The notes under the pieces: generated by a model | The model's database searches: none | What the model saw: only the letters and a program-made list of their open reading frames with translations | What the model was told of the DNA's origin: nothing | Shown: positions 15,414 through 23,268 of the stretch, piece by piece | Layout of the letters: every line of letters begins with the position of its first letter | Position numbering within the stretch: position 1 is the first letter of the stretch | Program-made: the position numbers and the translations under genes | Origin: JACVRW01 sp963734365 | Lineage (GTDB): Bacteria > Actinomycetota > Thermoleophilia > Solirubrobacterales > Thermoleophilaceae | DNA length: 64,000 nucleotides | Direction: 5' to 3' | Assembly: GCA_963734365.1 (NCBI GenBank) | Contig: CAVTGV010000004.1 | Location: 620,001-684,000 of the forward strand

Positions 15414-16124
15414 CTACGCCTTGGCCTTTGCGCGGGTGGAGGGACTCTTGCGCTTGGAGCTGGACGGACTCTTGCGCTTGGAGCTGGACGGACTCTTGCG
15501 CTTGGAGCTGGACGGACTCTTGCGCTTGGATTCCGTTGTGGTCCTGTGCGACGCCCTCCCGTCGATCTCAGACACCGGGATCTCGTCGTGAGCCACGTCC
15601 ACGGACAGCTCGGGAAGCAGGCCGGCGAGGTACTCCTGCATCCGCTCCTCCTGGCGCTTTATGTCGCGCGCCACCTTCGCCGTCTGCTTGTCGCCGACGG
15701 CGGAGGCGAGCGACTCGATGACCGTGTAGGTCGCGATCTCGTACGCCTCCTCCTCGTATTGAGTGCGGGCGTTGTGAAGCATCTTGCCCTGCTCACCCTC
15801 GCCCCTCACCGTGTGCAGGGGACCCTGGGCGGCGGCCTTCGCCTTCCCGACCACCTCTGAAACGCGCTCAGCGGCGTTGCTCAAGCCCTCGGGCCCGGGA
15901 AGCGTGACCGTCTCGGGGCTGCCACCGAGTTGCTTGATGCGCCTCGACACCTGAGTCGCGTGCGACTTCGTCTCCTTCAGGTGATCCTTGAGCCGCTTCG
16001 CGTAGTCCTTGCGGGTAGTCACCTCCACGTGCGCGGTGAGTGCCGTCTCGAGCTGCTTCTCCTTCGTGTACGCCTCGTTGAGCAGCTGAACGAGTTTTGC
16101 GTCGCGGGTCGGAGTGTCACTCAC
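15414..16124 (-). CDS. DUF892 (YciF-like) ferritin-fold protein with basic repeat tail
   Basis: A 236-residue protein. Residues about 5-170 form the DUF892/YciF four-helix domain (KLVQLLNEAYTKEKQLETAL, KDHLKETKSHATQVSRRI, TYTVIESLASAVGDKQTA), a stress-associated ferritin-like family. The last 40 residues are a lysine/serine/proline tail with the unit SSSKRKSP repeated about four times, ending RAKAKA. Such a tail resembles histone H1 and bacterial H1-like tails and would bind nucleic acid or membrane phosphates. It is divergent from two further basic proteins at 16288 and 16874. DUF892 function is still poorly defined. Confidence 0.85.
   Translation of the reverse strand: MSDTPTRDAKLVQLLNEAYTKEKQLETALTAHVEVTTRKDYAKRLKDHLKETKSHATQVSRRIKQLGGSPETVTLPGPEGLSNAAERVSEVVGKAKAAAQGPLHTVRGEGEQGKMLHNARTQYEEEAYEIATYTVIESLASAVGDKQTAKVARDIKRQEERMQEYLAGLLPELSVDVAHDEIPVSEIDGRASHRTTTESKRKSPSSSKRKSPSSSKRKSPSSSKRKSPSTRAKAKA
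15442..15530 (-). repeat. 24-bp tandem repeat coding the basic tail
   Basis: Three full copies (15442-15465, 15466-15489, 15490-15513) and a partial fourth encode the SSSKRKSP units of the DUF892 protein. The full copies are identical at the DNA level, which suggests recent expansion by slippage and possible length variation between strains. Confidence 0.85.
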
Positions 16125-16149
16125 TTGGGTTGTCCTCTCTGATCGGTCA

Positions 16150-16177
16150 CTTCGGGTCTACTACGGCCTACCCGAAG
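16150..16177. promoter_or_regulatory. Inverted repeat in the DUF892 / basic protein promoter region
   Basis: CTTCGGGT (16150-16157) and ACCCGAAG (16170-16177) form a perfect 8-bp inverted repeat with a 12-bp spacer, 25 bases upstream of the DUF892 start. It is placed to regulate the divergent pair. Confidence 0.45.
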
Positions 16178-16252
16178 ATCGGCGAACGCACGCCGCCCCG
16201 CAGAATTCCCTGCAATTTGGTTAGAACACCCTCTCATGGGTACGCACCCTGT

Positions 16253-16264
16253 AGACGTACGTCT
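16253..16264. promoter_or_regulatory. 12-bp palindrome upstream of the basic protein gene
   Basis: AGACGTACGTCT is a perfect palindrome 23 bases before the ATG at 16288. It is a plausible operator for a dimeric regulator. Confidence 0.4.
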
Positions 16265-16287
16265 TCGAGTCGAGAGGTATCCGAAAG

Positions 16288-16860
16288 ATGGCCACCAGCA
16301 AGCCCGCATCGGGCAGCAAGCCGGCGAAGAAGTCGACGGCGAAAAAATCGACGGCAAAGAAGCCGGCGACATCGCGCTCGAAGACGGCTGCCTCCACTCG
16401 CAGCCGCAGCAGCGCCTCGCGCTCGAGCAACGGCTCGTCGCGTTCGAGCGGCGCCACCGCCAAGCGGAGCTCCGCGCGCCGGGCCAAGACGAGCTCGGCC
16501 CAGAGCAGGGCGAGCTCGGCTCAGAGCCGCAGCGGCGGCAGCCAGCAGAGCAACGGGGTCGTAGGGACGCTCAAGCAGGCCGCGTCCAAGGCCAAGGGCC
16601 CGGCGGTCGCAGTCGGAGCCACGGCGGCCGGCGTCGCCGGCGGGATGCTGCTCAAGGGGCGGATGCGCCGCAAGACCGTGCTGGGCGTGCCGGTGCCGCG
16701 CTCCCTGAGCAAGGTAAGCCTCTCCGACGTGGACCTCCACTCGATGGCGAAGACCGTGGGCAAGGCGAGCAAGGATCTAGGTAAGACCACCAAGACCGTG
16801 TCCAAGGACATCGAGCGCGTCGGCGAGCAGGTCGAGCGCATCGGGAAGATCCTGGGCTAG
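16288..16860 (+). CDS. Basic H1-like N-tail protein with glycine-rich membrane segment
   Basis: A 190-residue protein not matched to a named family. Residues 1-90 are almost only K, R, S, T and A (KPAKKSTAKKSTAKKPATSR and following), like histone H1 or bacterial H1-like proteins. Residues about 105-128 (AVAVGATAAGVAGGMLLKG) form a glycine-zipper hydrophobic helix. Then comes KTVLGVPVPRSL and an amphipathic helix rich in K and D (DLGKTTKTVSKDIERVGEQV). The same middle block occurs in the next gene. It may tether nucleic acid or polyphosphate to a membrane, but this is inference from composition. Confidence 0.75.
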   Translation: MATSKPASGSKPAKKSTAKKSTAKKPATSRSKTAASTRSRSSASRSSNGSSRSSGATAKRSSARRAKTSSAQSRASSAQSRSGGSQQSNGVVGTLKQAASKAKGPAVAVGATAAGVAGGMLLKGRMRRKTVLGVPVPRSLSKVSLSDVDLHSMAKTVGKASKDLGKTTKTVSKDIERVGEQVERIGKILG

Positions 16861-16873
16861 GACCGTACTCCCC

Positions 16874-17326
16874 ATGGCCACGACCCGGACCCGACCCACG
16901 TCCGCATCGAACGGCAGCGCCGGCGCCAACAAGGCGGTGGCGAAGGCAAAGGAGGCCGGTGACTCTGTCGCGTCGGCGGCCGGCAGCGCGAAGGGCCCGC
17001 TGCTGGCGGCGGGCGCAGCAACCGCCGGACTCATCGGAGGTATGGCGCTCGGGTCGCGGATGGGCTCCAAGCGCCGCAGCATCCTCAGTCCGCGCCGCAA
17101 GGTCCTCGGCGTTCCGGTGGGCCGCAAGAGCGGCCTCGTGGTTGCGGCGGGCGCACTTACCAAGGCGGCCCGTGAGCTGGGCTCAGCCACGAACCGTGCC
17201 TCCGGCGCCGCAGACGACATCCACCAGGTACGCGAGCAGCTCGACAAGTCGAACCGCCAGTCCCCGGTCGAGGTCCTGCTGGATGGCCTGACCCACCGCC
17301 GCGGGGCTCACAAGCGGGAGTCGTAG
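16874..17326 (+). CDS. Paralog of the preceding basic glycine-zipper protein
   Basis: A 150-residue protein 13 bases after its neighbour, so probably co-transcribed. It shares the layout: a short K/S/A-rich start, a glycine-zipper helix (LLAAGAATAGLIGGMALGSRMG), the signature RKVLGVPVGRKSG (compare RKTVLGVPVPRSL) and a C-terminal amphipathic helix (DDIHQVREQLDKSNRQSP). The basic N-tail is much shorter. The pair probably arose by duplication. No named family or function can be assigned. Confidence 0.75.
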   Translation: MATTRTRPTSASNGSAGANKAVAKAKEAGDSVASAAGSAKGPLLAAGAATAGLIGGMALGSRMGSKRRSILSPRRKVLGVPVGRKSGLVVAAGALTKAARELGSATNRASGAADDIHQVREQLDKSNRQSPVEVLLDGLTHRRGAHKRES

Positions 17327-17353
17327 CGCGCTAGGTCCGCCACCCGCCACCGG

Positions 17354-17359
17354 TACCCT
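17354..17359 (+). promoter_or_regulatory. -10 hexamer TACCCT, near-leaderless start
   Basis: TACCCT lies 8 bases before the cysK ATG at 17368. Confidence 0.45.
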
Positions 17360-17367
17360 CGTGCCGG

Positions 17368-18311
<944 letters not shown>

Positions 18312-18315
<4 letters not shown>

Positions 18316-19049
18316 TCGGCCTGGGCACATTCGCGCGCGTTACTCGCGAGGTCCGCGAGGATCTGACCGCCGCCCAGGAGCGCGATCCGGCGGCGCGCAG
18401 CGTGGGCCGAGGGGAGATGCTGCTCACCTACGGAGGCGTGCAGGCGCTGCTGTCTCACCGCATCACCCACGCGATGCACGACGCCGGAGTGCCGCTCGCG
18501 CCGCGTGTGATGGCCAACGTGACCAAGATGGTCACCGGCATCGAGATCCATCCCGCCGCCCGCATCGGCCGCGGGCTGTTCATCGACCACGGTTCGGGCG
18601 TGGTGATCGGCGAGACGGCCGAGGTGGGCGACGACGTGACGATGTATCAGGGCGTGACCCTCGGCGGCACCGGGTTCGCGCGCGGCAAGCGCCATCCCAC
18701 CGTCGGCGACCAGGTGATGATCGGCGCCGGCTCAAAGCTGCTCGGACCGATCGACATCGGCGACTGCGCGAAGATCGGCGCCAACTCGGTGGTGATCCAC
18801 GATGTGCCGGCCAACGCCACGGTGGTCGGCAACCCCGGCCATCCGGTGCGCGTGGACGGCCGCAAGCCCAGTGGCCCCGATGCCGACTGGAGCCACCTGC
18901 CCGACCCGGTGGCGGATGCGATACGCGGTCTGGCCAACCGGCTCACCGAGGTTGAGGAGCTGATGGCCGAGCTCACCGGCCGCAAGCCCGAGGGCGCCGA
19001 GGTCAAGCCGTTGAAGAGCCGCCGCGGGCCGGACTCGGCCGGGGGCTAG
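18312..19049 (+). CDS. cysE: Serine O-acetyltransferase
   Basis: A 245-residue enzyme that acetylates serine to feed CysK. The left-handed beta-helix hexapeptide region is clear: GIEIHPAARIGRGLFIDHGS, VVIGETAEVGDDVTMYQGVTLGGTG, HPTVGDQVMIGAGSKLLGP and IGANSVVIHDVPANATVVGNP. The His-Asp pair in FIDHG is the catalytic dyad. GTG 18312 overlaps the cysK stop. The C-terminal 60 residues beyond the hexapeptide domain are charged and variable. Its stop overlaps the convergent queuosine-salvage gene. Confidence 0.96.
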
Positions 19050-19918
19050 TAGAAGACCGTTCGCGTCCGGTGGCGCGGAACGGCCTTGTACTCCGGCGCC
19101 TGACCGCGGTTCCACAGCCAGATGTCGAGCACGCGCGGCGGCGTGCCGGTTCGAGCCGCGATCAGCTCGCAGGCGTGGAGCGCGCACGCTCGGATCTCGC
19201 GCTCCTCCTCGCCCGGCGGGAGCAGCTCGCCGGCGTCAATGCGAGCGGCAAGTTCGGGGGCGTAGCGCAACACGCCGTCCATGCGGAGCACGTGCGGGAC
19301 GAGGTTGTCGGCGAAGATCGTGAGGCGGTCGAGGTCGGCGAACTCGGCCACGCCCGCGAGGGCGAGGTCGTTGGGCGCGATCTGGGCGCGCTTGTAGAAG
19401 CCGGGGTCGTCGAAAAAGGGCATTCCGGCCGCGAGCAGCGAGGCCAGGCGCTCGGCCGATCCGCCCGCCTCCTGCACGAGCTCCAGGGCGCTGCGCGCGC
19501 CCAGGAACGTTCCCAGGTCGCGCAGGGCCGCCGCGTAGAGGGCCATCAGCTCGTGACTCGGCTCCTGGCCCAGTACGCCCGCCACCGTGGCCGCATCGAG
19601 CTGTCGCAGCTCTTCGGGGGACCACGGGCCGGCCTCACGCCAGCGGTCGGCCAGCGCCCAGGCAACCGTGAAGTAGCCCGAGCAGCCGGGCCGCTTGCGC
19701 AGGGTCGGAAACCAGCCTGAGCCGAAGTTGATCGCGTCCAGGGTGAGCATGTAGCCGGCCACGTGCTCGCGCGTGCCCTCGAGGTAGTGGCGCTCGGGAT
19801 CGAGCTCCGGTGCCGGGGCGGCGCCCACCTCGGCGAGCGCATCCAGGTCGATCTGCACATGGCGCGCGTCCGCTGCGATCGCCGCACAGCTCTCCCTGAC
19901 CTCGTCGAGCAGCCCCAC
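19046..19918 (-). CDS. Queuosine salvage protein (DUF2419/Qng1 family)
   Basis: A 290-residue member of the DUF2419 family, whose characterised members are queuosine 5'-phosphate N-glycosidases that release queuine for tRNA modification. Family blocks are LDAINFGSGWFPTL, YFTVAWALADRW, DPGFYKRAQIAPNDLALAG, LTIFADNLVPHVLR, DGVLRYAPELAARID, EREIRACALHACELI and the ending VPRHRTRTVFY. GTG 19918 is supported by a -10 hexamer 9 bases upstream. No tgt or queuosine synthesis gene is visible here. It suggests that the organism scavenges queuosine or a related deazapurine nucleotide. Confidence 0.8.
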   Translation of the reverse strand: MGLLDEVRESCAAIAADARHVQIDLDALAEVGAAPAPELDPERHYLEGTREHVAGYMLTLDAINFGSGWFPTLRKRPGCSGYFTVAWALADRWREAGPWSPEELRQLDAATVAGVLGQEPSHELMALYAAALRDLGTFLGARSALELVQEAGGSAERLASLLAAGMPFFDDPGFYKRAQIAPNDLALAGVAEFADLDRLTIFADNLVPHVLRMDGVLRYAPELAARIDAGELLPPGEEEREIRACALHACELIAARTGTPPRVLDIWLWNRGQAPEYKAVPRHRTRTVFY

Positions 19919-19927
19919 TGGCGCGCG

Positions 19928-19933
19928 AGGGTA
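19928..19933 (-). promoter_or_regulatory. -10 hexamer TACCCT (queuosine salvage gene)
   Basis: On the minus strand TACCCT lies 9 bases before the GTG at 19918. It is back to back with the ABC-gene hexamer at 19940. Confidence 0.4.
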
Positions 19934-19939
19934 GCTTCC

Positions 19940-19945
19940 TAGACT
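19940..19945 (+). promoter_or_regulatory. -10 hexamer TAGACT, leaderless start (ABC exporter)
   Basis: TAGACT lies 7 bases before the GTG at 19953. Confidence 0.45.
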
Positions 19946-19952
19946 CAGGCCG

Positions 19953-20813
19953 GTGCCGCCCGCGCTCGCCTGCCAGCAGCTGTCCAAACGGTACGGGTCG
20001 ACCATCGCGCTCGCGGGGGTCGACCTGTCCGTCGAGCCCGGTGAGCTGCTCGGCCTCCTTGGGCCCAACGGGGCGGGCAAGTCGACCCTCACCAAGATCG
20101 CCTGCGGCCTCGTCAGGGCGGACGGAGGCCAGGCCGAAGTGGAGGGGGAGGCCGCCGGATCCGCCGCGGCGAGGGCCGCCATCGGCTATCTCGCCGAGCT
20201 GTTTCGCTTCCCCGACTGGCTGTCCGCGGACGAGCTGCTTGGCCTCCATCAGGCGCTCGCCGGCTCGGAGGGCGGCGCGGAGGAGCGAGCCGAGCTGCTC
20301 GACCTGGTGGAGCTCGGCGATGCGCACGAAACGCGGGTCGACGCCATGTCCAAGGGAATGCAGCAGCGTCTCGGCATCGCCCAGGCGCTGGTGGGCGCCC
20401 CTCGGCTGTTGATGCTCGACGAGCCCACCAGCGCGCTGGACCCGGTGGGCCGGCGCATCGTGCGCGACCTGCTGGCCGAGCTGCGCGACCGTGGCGTGGC
20501 GGTGGTGCTCAACTCGCACCTCCTCAGCGAGGTCGAGCTGGTGTGCGACCGCGTGGCGATTCTCAACGGCGGGCGGATCGTGGCCCGCGGCACCCCGGCG
20601 GAGCTCGCTCGGCCGCACGGGGTGGAGATCGAGACTGACTCCGGCCTCCTGAGCTACCCGCGGGCGCGGCGCGACGAGGTGCCGGACATCGTGGCGGGCC
20701 TGGTGGGGGATGGGGAGCAGGTCTACGAGGTGCGGCTGCTCACGTCGACGCTCGAGGACGCCTACCTCGAGGCGGTGGGCGCCGCACAGCCGAGCCCGGT
20801 GCTCCCGCAATGA
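19953..20813 (+). CDS. ABC transporter ATP-binding protein
   Basis: A 286-residue ABC-2-type ATPase. Walker A is GLLGPNGAGKSTLTK, the signature is SKGMQQRLGIAQAL, Walker B is RLLMLDEPTSALDP and the switch histidine is in VVLNSHLLSEVEL. It pairs with the permease that starts at 20810 with a 4-bp overlap. Such pairs export drugs, lipids or polymers, or act in nitrous-oxide reductase maturation (NosF/NosY-like); the neighbours give no substrate. Confidence 0.93.
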   Translation: MPPALACQQLSKRYGSTIALAGVDLSVEPGELLGLLGPNGAGKSTLTKIACGLVRADGGQAEVEGEAAGSAAARAAIGYLAELFRFPDWLSADELLGLHQALAGSEGGAEERAELLDLVELGDAHETRVDAMSKGMQQRLGIAQALVGAPRLLMLDEPTSALDPVGRRIVRDLLAELRDRGVAVVLNSHLLSEVELVCDRVAILNGGRIVARGTPAELARPHGVEIETDSGLLSYPRARRDEVPDIVAGLVGDGEQVYEVRLLTSTLEDAYLEAVGAAQPSPVLPQ

Positions 20814-21661
20814 CCGGCACGCTGGTCGTGGCCGGCTACGCCCTGCGCGAATGCGCCCGCCGCCGCGTGATCGCGGTCGTGCTGGTGCTCACGGCGGCGT
20901 TCCTCGCGCTCTACGCGCTCGGCACCGACGTGGCCTTCGACGAGGTGGACGAGCTCGCCGTGGAGAGTCAGGTGGACGAGCGCGTGCTCACCGGCTCCAC
21001 GCTGCTCGGCCTCGCCATGTTCACCACGCTGTTCCTGGGCGCGGTGCTGGCGGCGTTCCTGACCCTGGGCGCGGTGCGCGGCGACGCCGAGCGCGGCCTG
21101 CTGCAGCCGCTGGTGGTCCGCCCGGTGGGCCGCACCAGCCTGCTGCTCGGCCGCTTCTCGGGCGCGGCGGCGGTGTGCGCCGTGTACGTGGCGGCGGTCT
21201 ACCTGGCCTCTCTGCTGATCACCGGCCTGATGGGCGACTGGTGGCCGGACAACGTGGTCGCTCCCGGCCTGGGGCTGGTGGCCGGCGTGCTCGTGATCGC
21301 GGCGCTGTCGCTGCTCGGCTCGGTGTTCCTGTCCTCGACCGCCAACGGGATCGCCGTGTTCATGCTGTTCGGAGCGGGGCTGGCCGCCGGCCTGCTGGGG
21401 CAGATCGGCGACGCCCTGAGCGTCGACACCCTCGAGAACGTGGCGAAGGTCACCTCCTGGCTGCTGCCCTTCGAGGCGCTCTACCAGGCGGGACTCGACT
21501 CGCTCACCCAGGACGCCCGCGGGATCACCGGCGTGATCGTCCGGCTCGGGCCGTTCGGAGGCGCCCAGGAGGGCGGCCCGCTGCTGTGGGCCTGGACGCT
21601 CGTCTATCTGTTGCTGGTGGGCGCCGCGGCTCGGACCGCATTCGCCCGTCGCGATCTCTGA
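20810..21661 (+). CDS. ABC-2-type permease
   Basis: A 283-residue membrane protein with about six transmembrane helices (for example RRVIAVVLVLTAAFLALYAL, LLGLAMFTTLFLGAVLAAFL, VAGVLVIAALSLLGSVFLSS). Together with the overlapping ATPase gene it forms a two-gene exporter. The first extracytoplasmic loop is acidic (VDELAVESQVDE). The layout resembles NosY-like permeases, but there are no nos genes near by. Substrate unknown. Confidence 0.88.
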   Translation: MTGTLVVAGYALRECARRRVIAVVLVLTAAFLALYALGTDVAFDEVDELAVESQVDERVLTGSTLLGLAMFTTLFLGAVLAAFLTLGAVRGDAERGLLQPLVVRPVGRTSLLLGRFSGAAAVCAVYVAAVYLASLLITGLMGDWWPDNVVAPGLGLVAGVLVIAALSLLGSVFLSSTANGIAVFMLFGAGLAAGLLGQIGDALSVDTLENVAKVTSWLLPFEALYQAGLDSLTQDARGITGVIVRLGPFGGAQEGGPLLWAWTLVYLLLVGAAARTAFARRDL

Positions 21662-21698
21662 CGCGTAGCTTCTGTGCGACCTCGGAACGGAGACTGAA

Positions 21699-23235
21699 GT
21701 GGCATCCAAGTGGTGGACCCTCCTAGCGGTATGTCTCGCGATCTTCATGTTGCTGCTCGACATCACGATCGTGAACGTCGCGCTGCCCGACATCCGCCGC
21801 GAGCTGGATTCGAGCTTCACGGACCTGCAGTGGGTCGTGGACGCGTACGCGCTGGCGCTCGCCGCCCTCCTGCTGCCGGCGGGCTCGCTCGGCGACCTGC
21901 TCGGCCGCAGGCGCGTGTTCGTGGCGGGCATCGCGCTGTTCGCGCTGGCCTCGCTGTTGTGCGGCCTGTCGGGCGATCCGACGATGCTGAACCTCGCACG
22001 CGGGCTGCAGGGGATCGGCGGAGCGATGATGTTCGCCACCTCGCTGGCTCTGATCGCTCAGGAATTCGAGCCTCAGGAGCGCGGCACGGCCTTCGGGCTC
22101 TGGGGCGCCACCACCGGGTTCGCGGTCGCGGTGGGCCCGCTCGTGGGCGGCGTGCTCACCGAGGGGATCGGCTGGGAATGGATCTTCTTCGTGAACGTCC
22201 CGATCGGGATCGCCACCGCCGCGATGACCCTGGCGAAGGTGCCCGAGTCGGAGCGTGATCCGTCGGCTCGCATCGACTGGGCGGGCCTGGTCACCTTCAC
22301 GGGCGCGTTGTTCTGCCTGGTCTTTGCCCTGATTCGCGGCAACGACGAGGGCTGGGGCAGCGCCCCGATCGTCGGGCTGCTGGTGGCCAGCGTCGTGTTG
22401 CTCGTGGTCTTCGTGATGATCGAACGGCGCACGAGCCAGGCCATGTTCGACCTCTCGCTGTTTCGAAAGCCGGCCTTCACCGGTGCGCAGATCGTGGCGT
22501 TCAGCCTGCACGCCTCGATCTTCTCCATGTTCCTCTACCTCACCCTGTACATCCAGAACGTGCTGGGCTACTCGCCGCTCGAGGCGGGTCTGCGCTTTCT
22601 CCCGGTGTCGGTGCTCTCGTTCCTCGTGGCGCCGGTGGCGGGCAAGCTGGCCGAGCGGCTGCCTATTCGCGGCTTTCTGGGTGCCGGCCTCATCTTCGTC
22701 GGCCTCGGCCTCGTGCTGATGAACGGCATCCAGCCCGACGACGACTGGACCACGCTGCTGCCCGGGTTCATCCTCGCCGGAATAGGCATCGGCTGTGTGA
22801 ATCCACCGTTGGCCACGGCCGCGATCGGGGTGGTGGAGCCGCAGCACAGCGGCGCCGCCTCGGGCATCAACAGCACCTTCCGCCAGGTCGGCACCGCCAC
22901 GGGCATAGCCGGGCTCGGCGCACTGCTGCAGGCACGCGTGGCCGACCACCTCAGCGACGCGCTGGCGGGAACCCCCGTCCCGGCCGGGGCCAAGGACGGG
23001 CTCACGGAGGCGGTGACCTCCGGGAACGTTCAGGCCGTGGCACAGGCGGCTCCCCCCGGCGCCCGCGCCGCGCTGCTCGACGCCGTCACGGGCGGCCTTC
23101 ATCGACGGGTTGGACGAGATCCTGGTGGTGGCCGCTGTGGTGGCCTTCGTGGGCGGCCTGCTCGCCTTCGCGCTCGTGCGGCAGCGCGACTTCGTCGGGC
23201 GCCGTGAGCCCGCCGGGGAAGCGGTGCGGGCCTGA
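21699..23235 (+). CDS. MFS multidrug transporter, DHA2/EmrB-QacA type (one frameshift)
   Basis: A 14-helix proton-coupled drug exporter, 511 residues after correction. Motif C-like and motif A features are visible: LLLDITIVNVALPDIRREL, DAYALALAALLLPAGSLGDLLGRRRVF and GFAVAVGPLVGGVL. One extra G at about 23091 shifts the frame before the last helix. Removing it gives TAAFIDGLDEILVVAAVVAF and a stop at 23233-23235. GTG 21699 follows a purine-rich stretch (GGAACGGAG). Its substrate cannot be read from sequence. Confidence 0.9.
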
Positions 23236-23256
23236 GGAAACGGCCGCTCGCGCCCC

Positions 23257-23262
23257 TATCCT
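23257..23262 (+). promoter_or_regulatory. -10 hexamer TATCCT, leaderless start
   Basis: TATCCT lies 6 bases before the pcrA GTG at 23269, the clearest leaderless promoter in the window. Confidence 0.5.
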
Positions 23263-23268
23263 CGAAGA

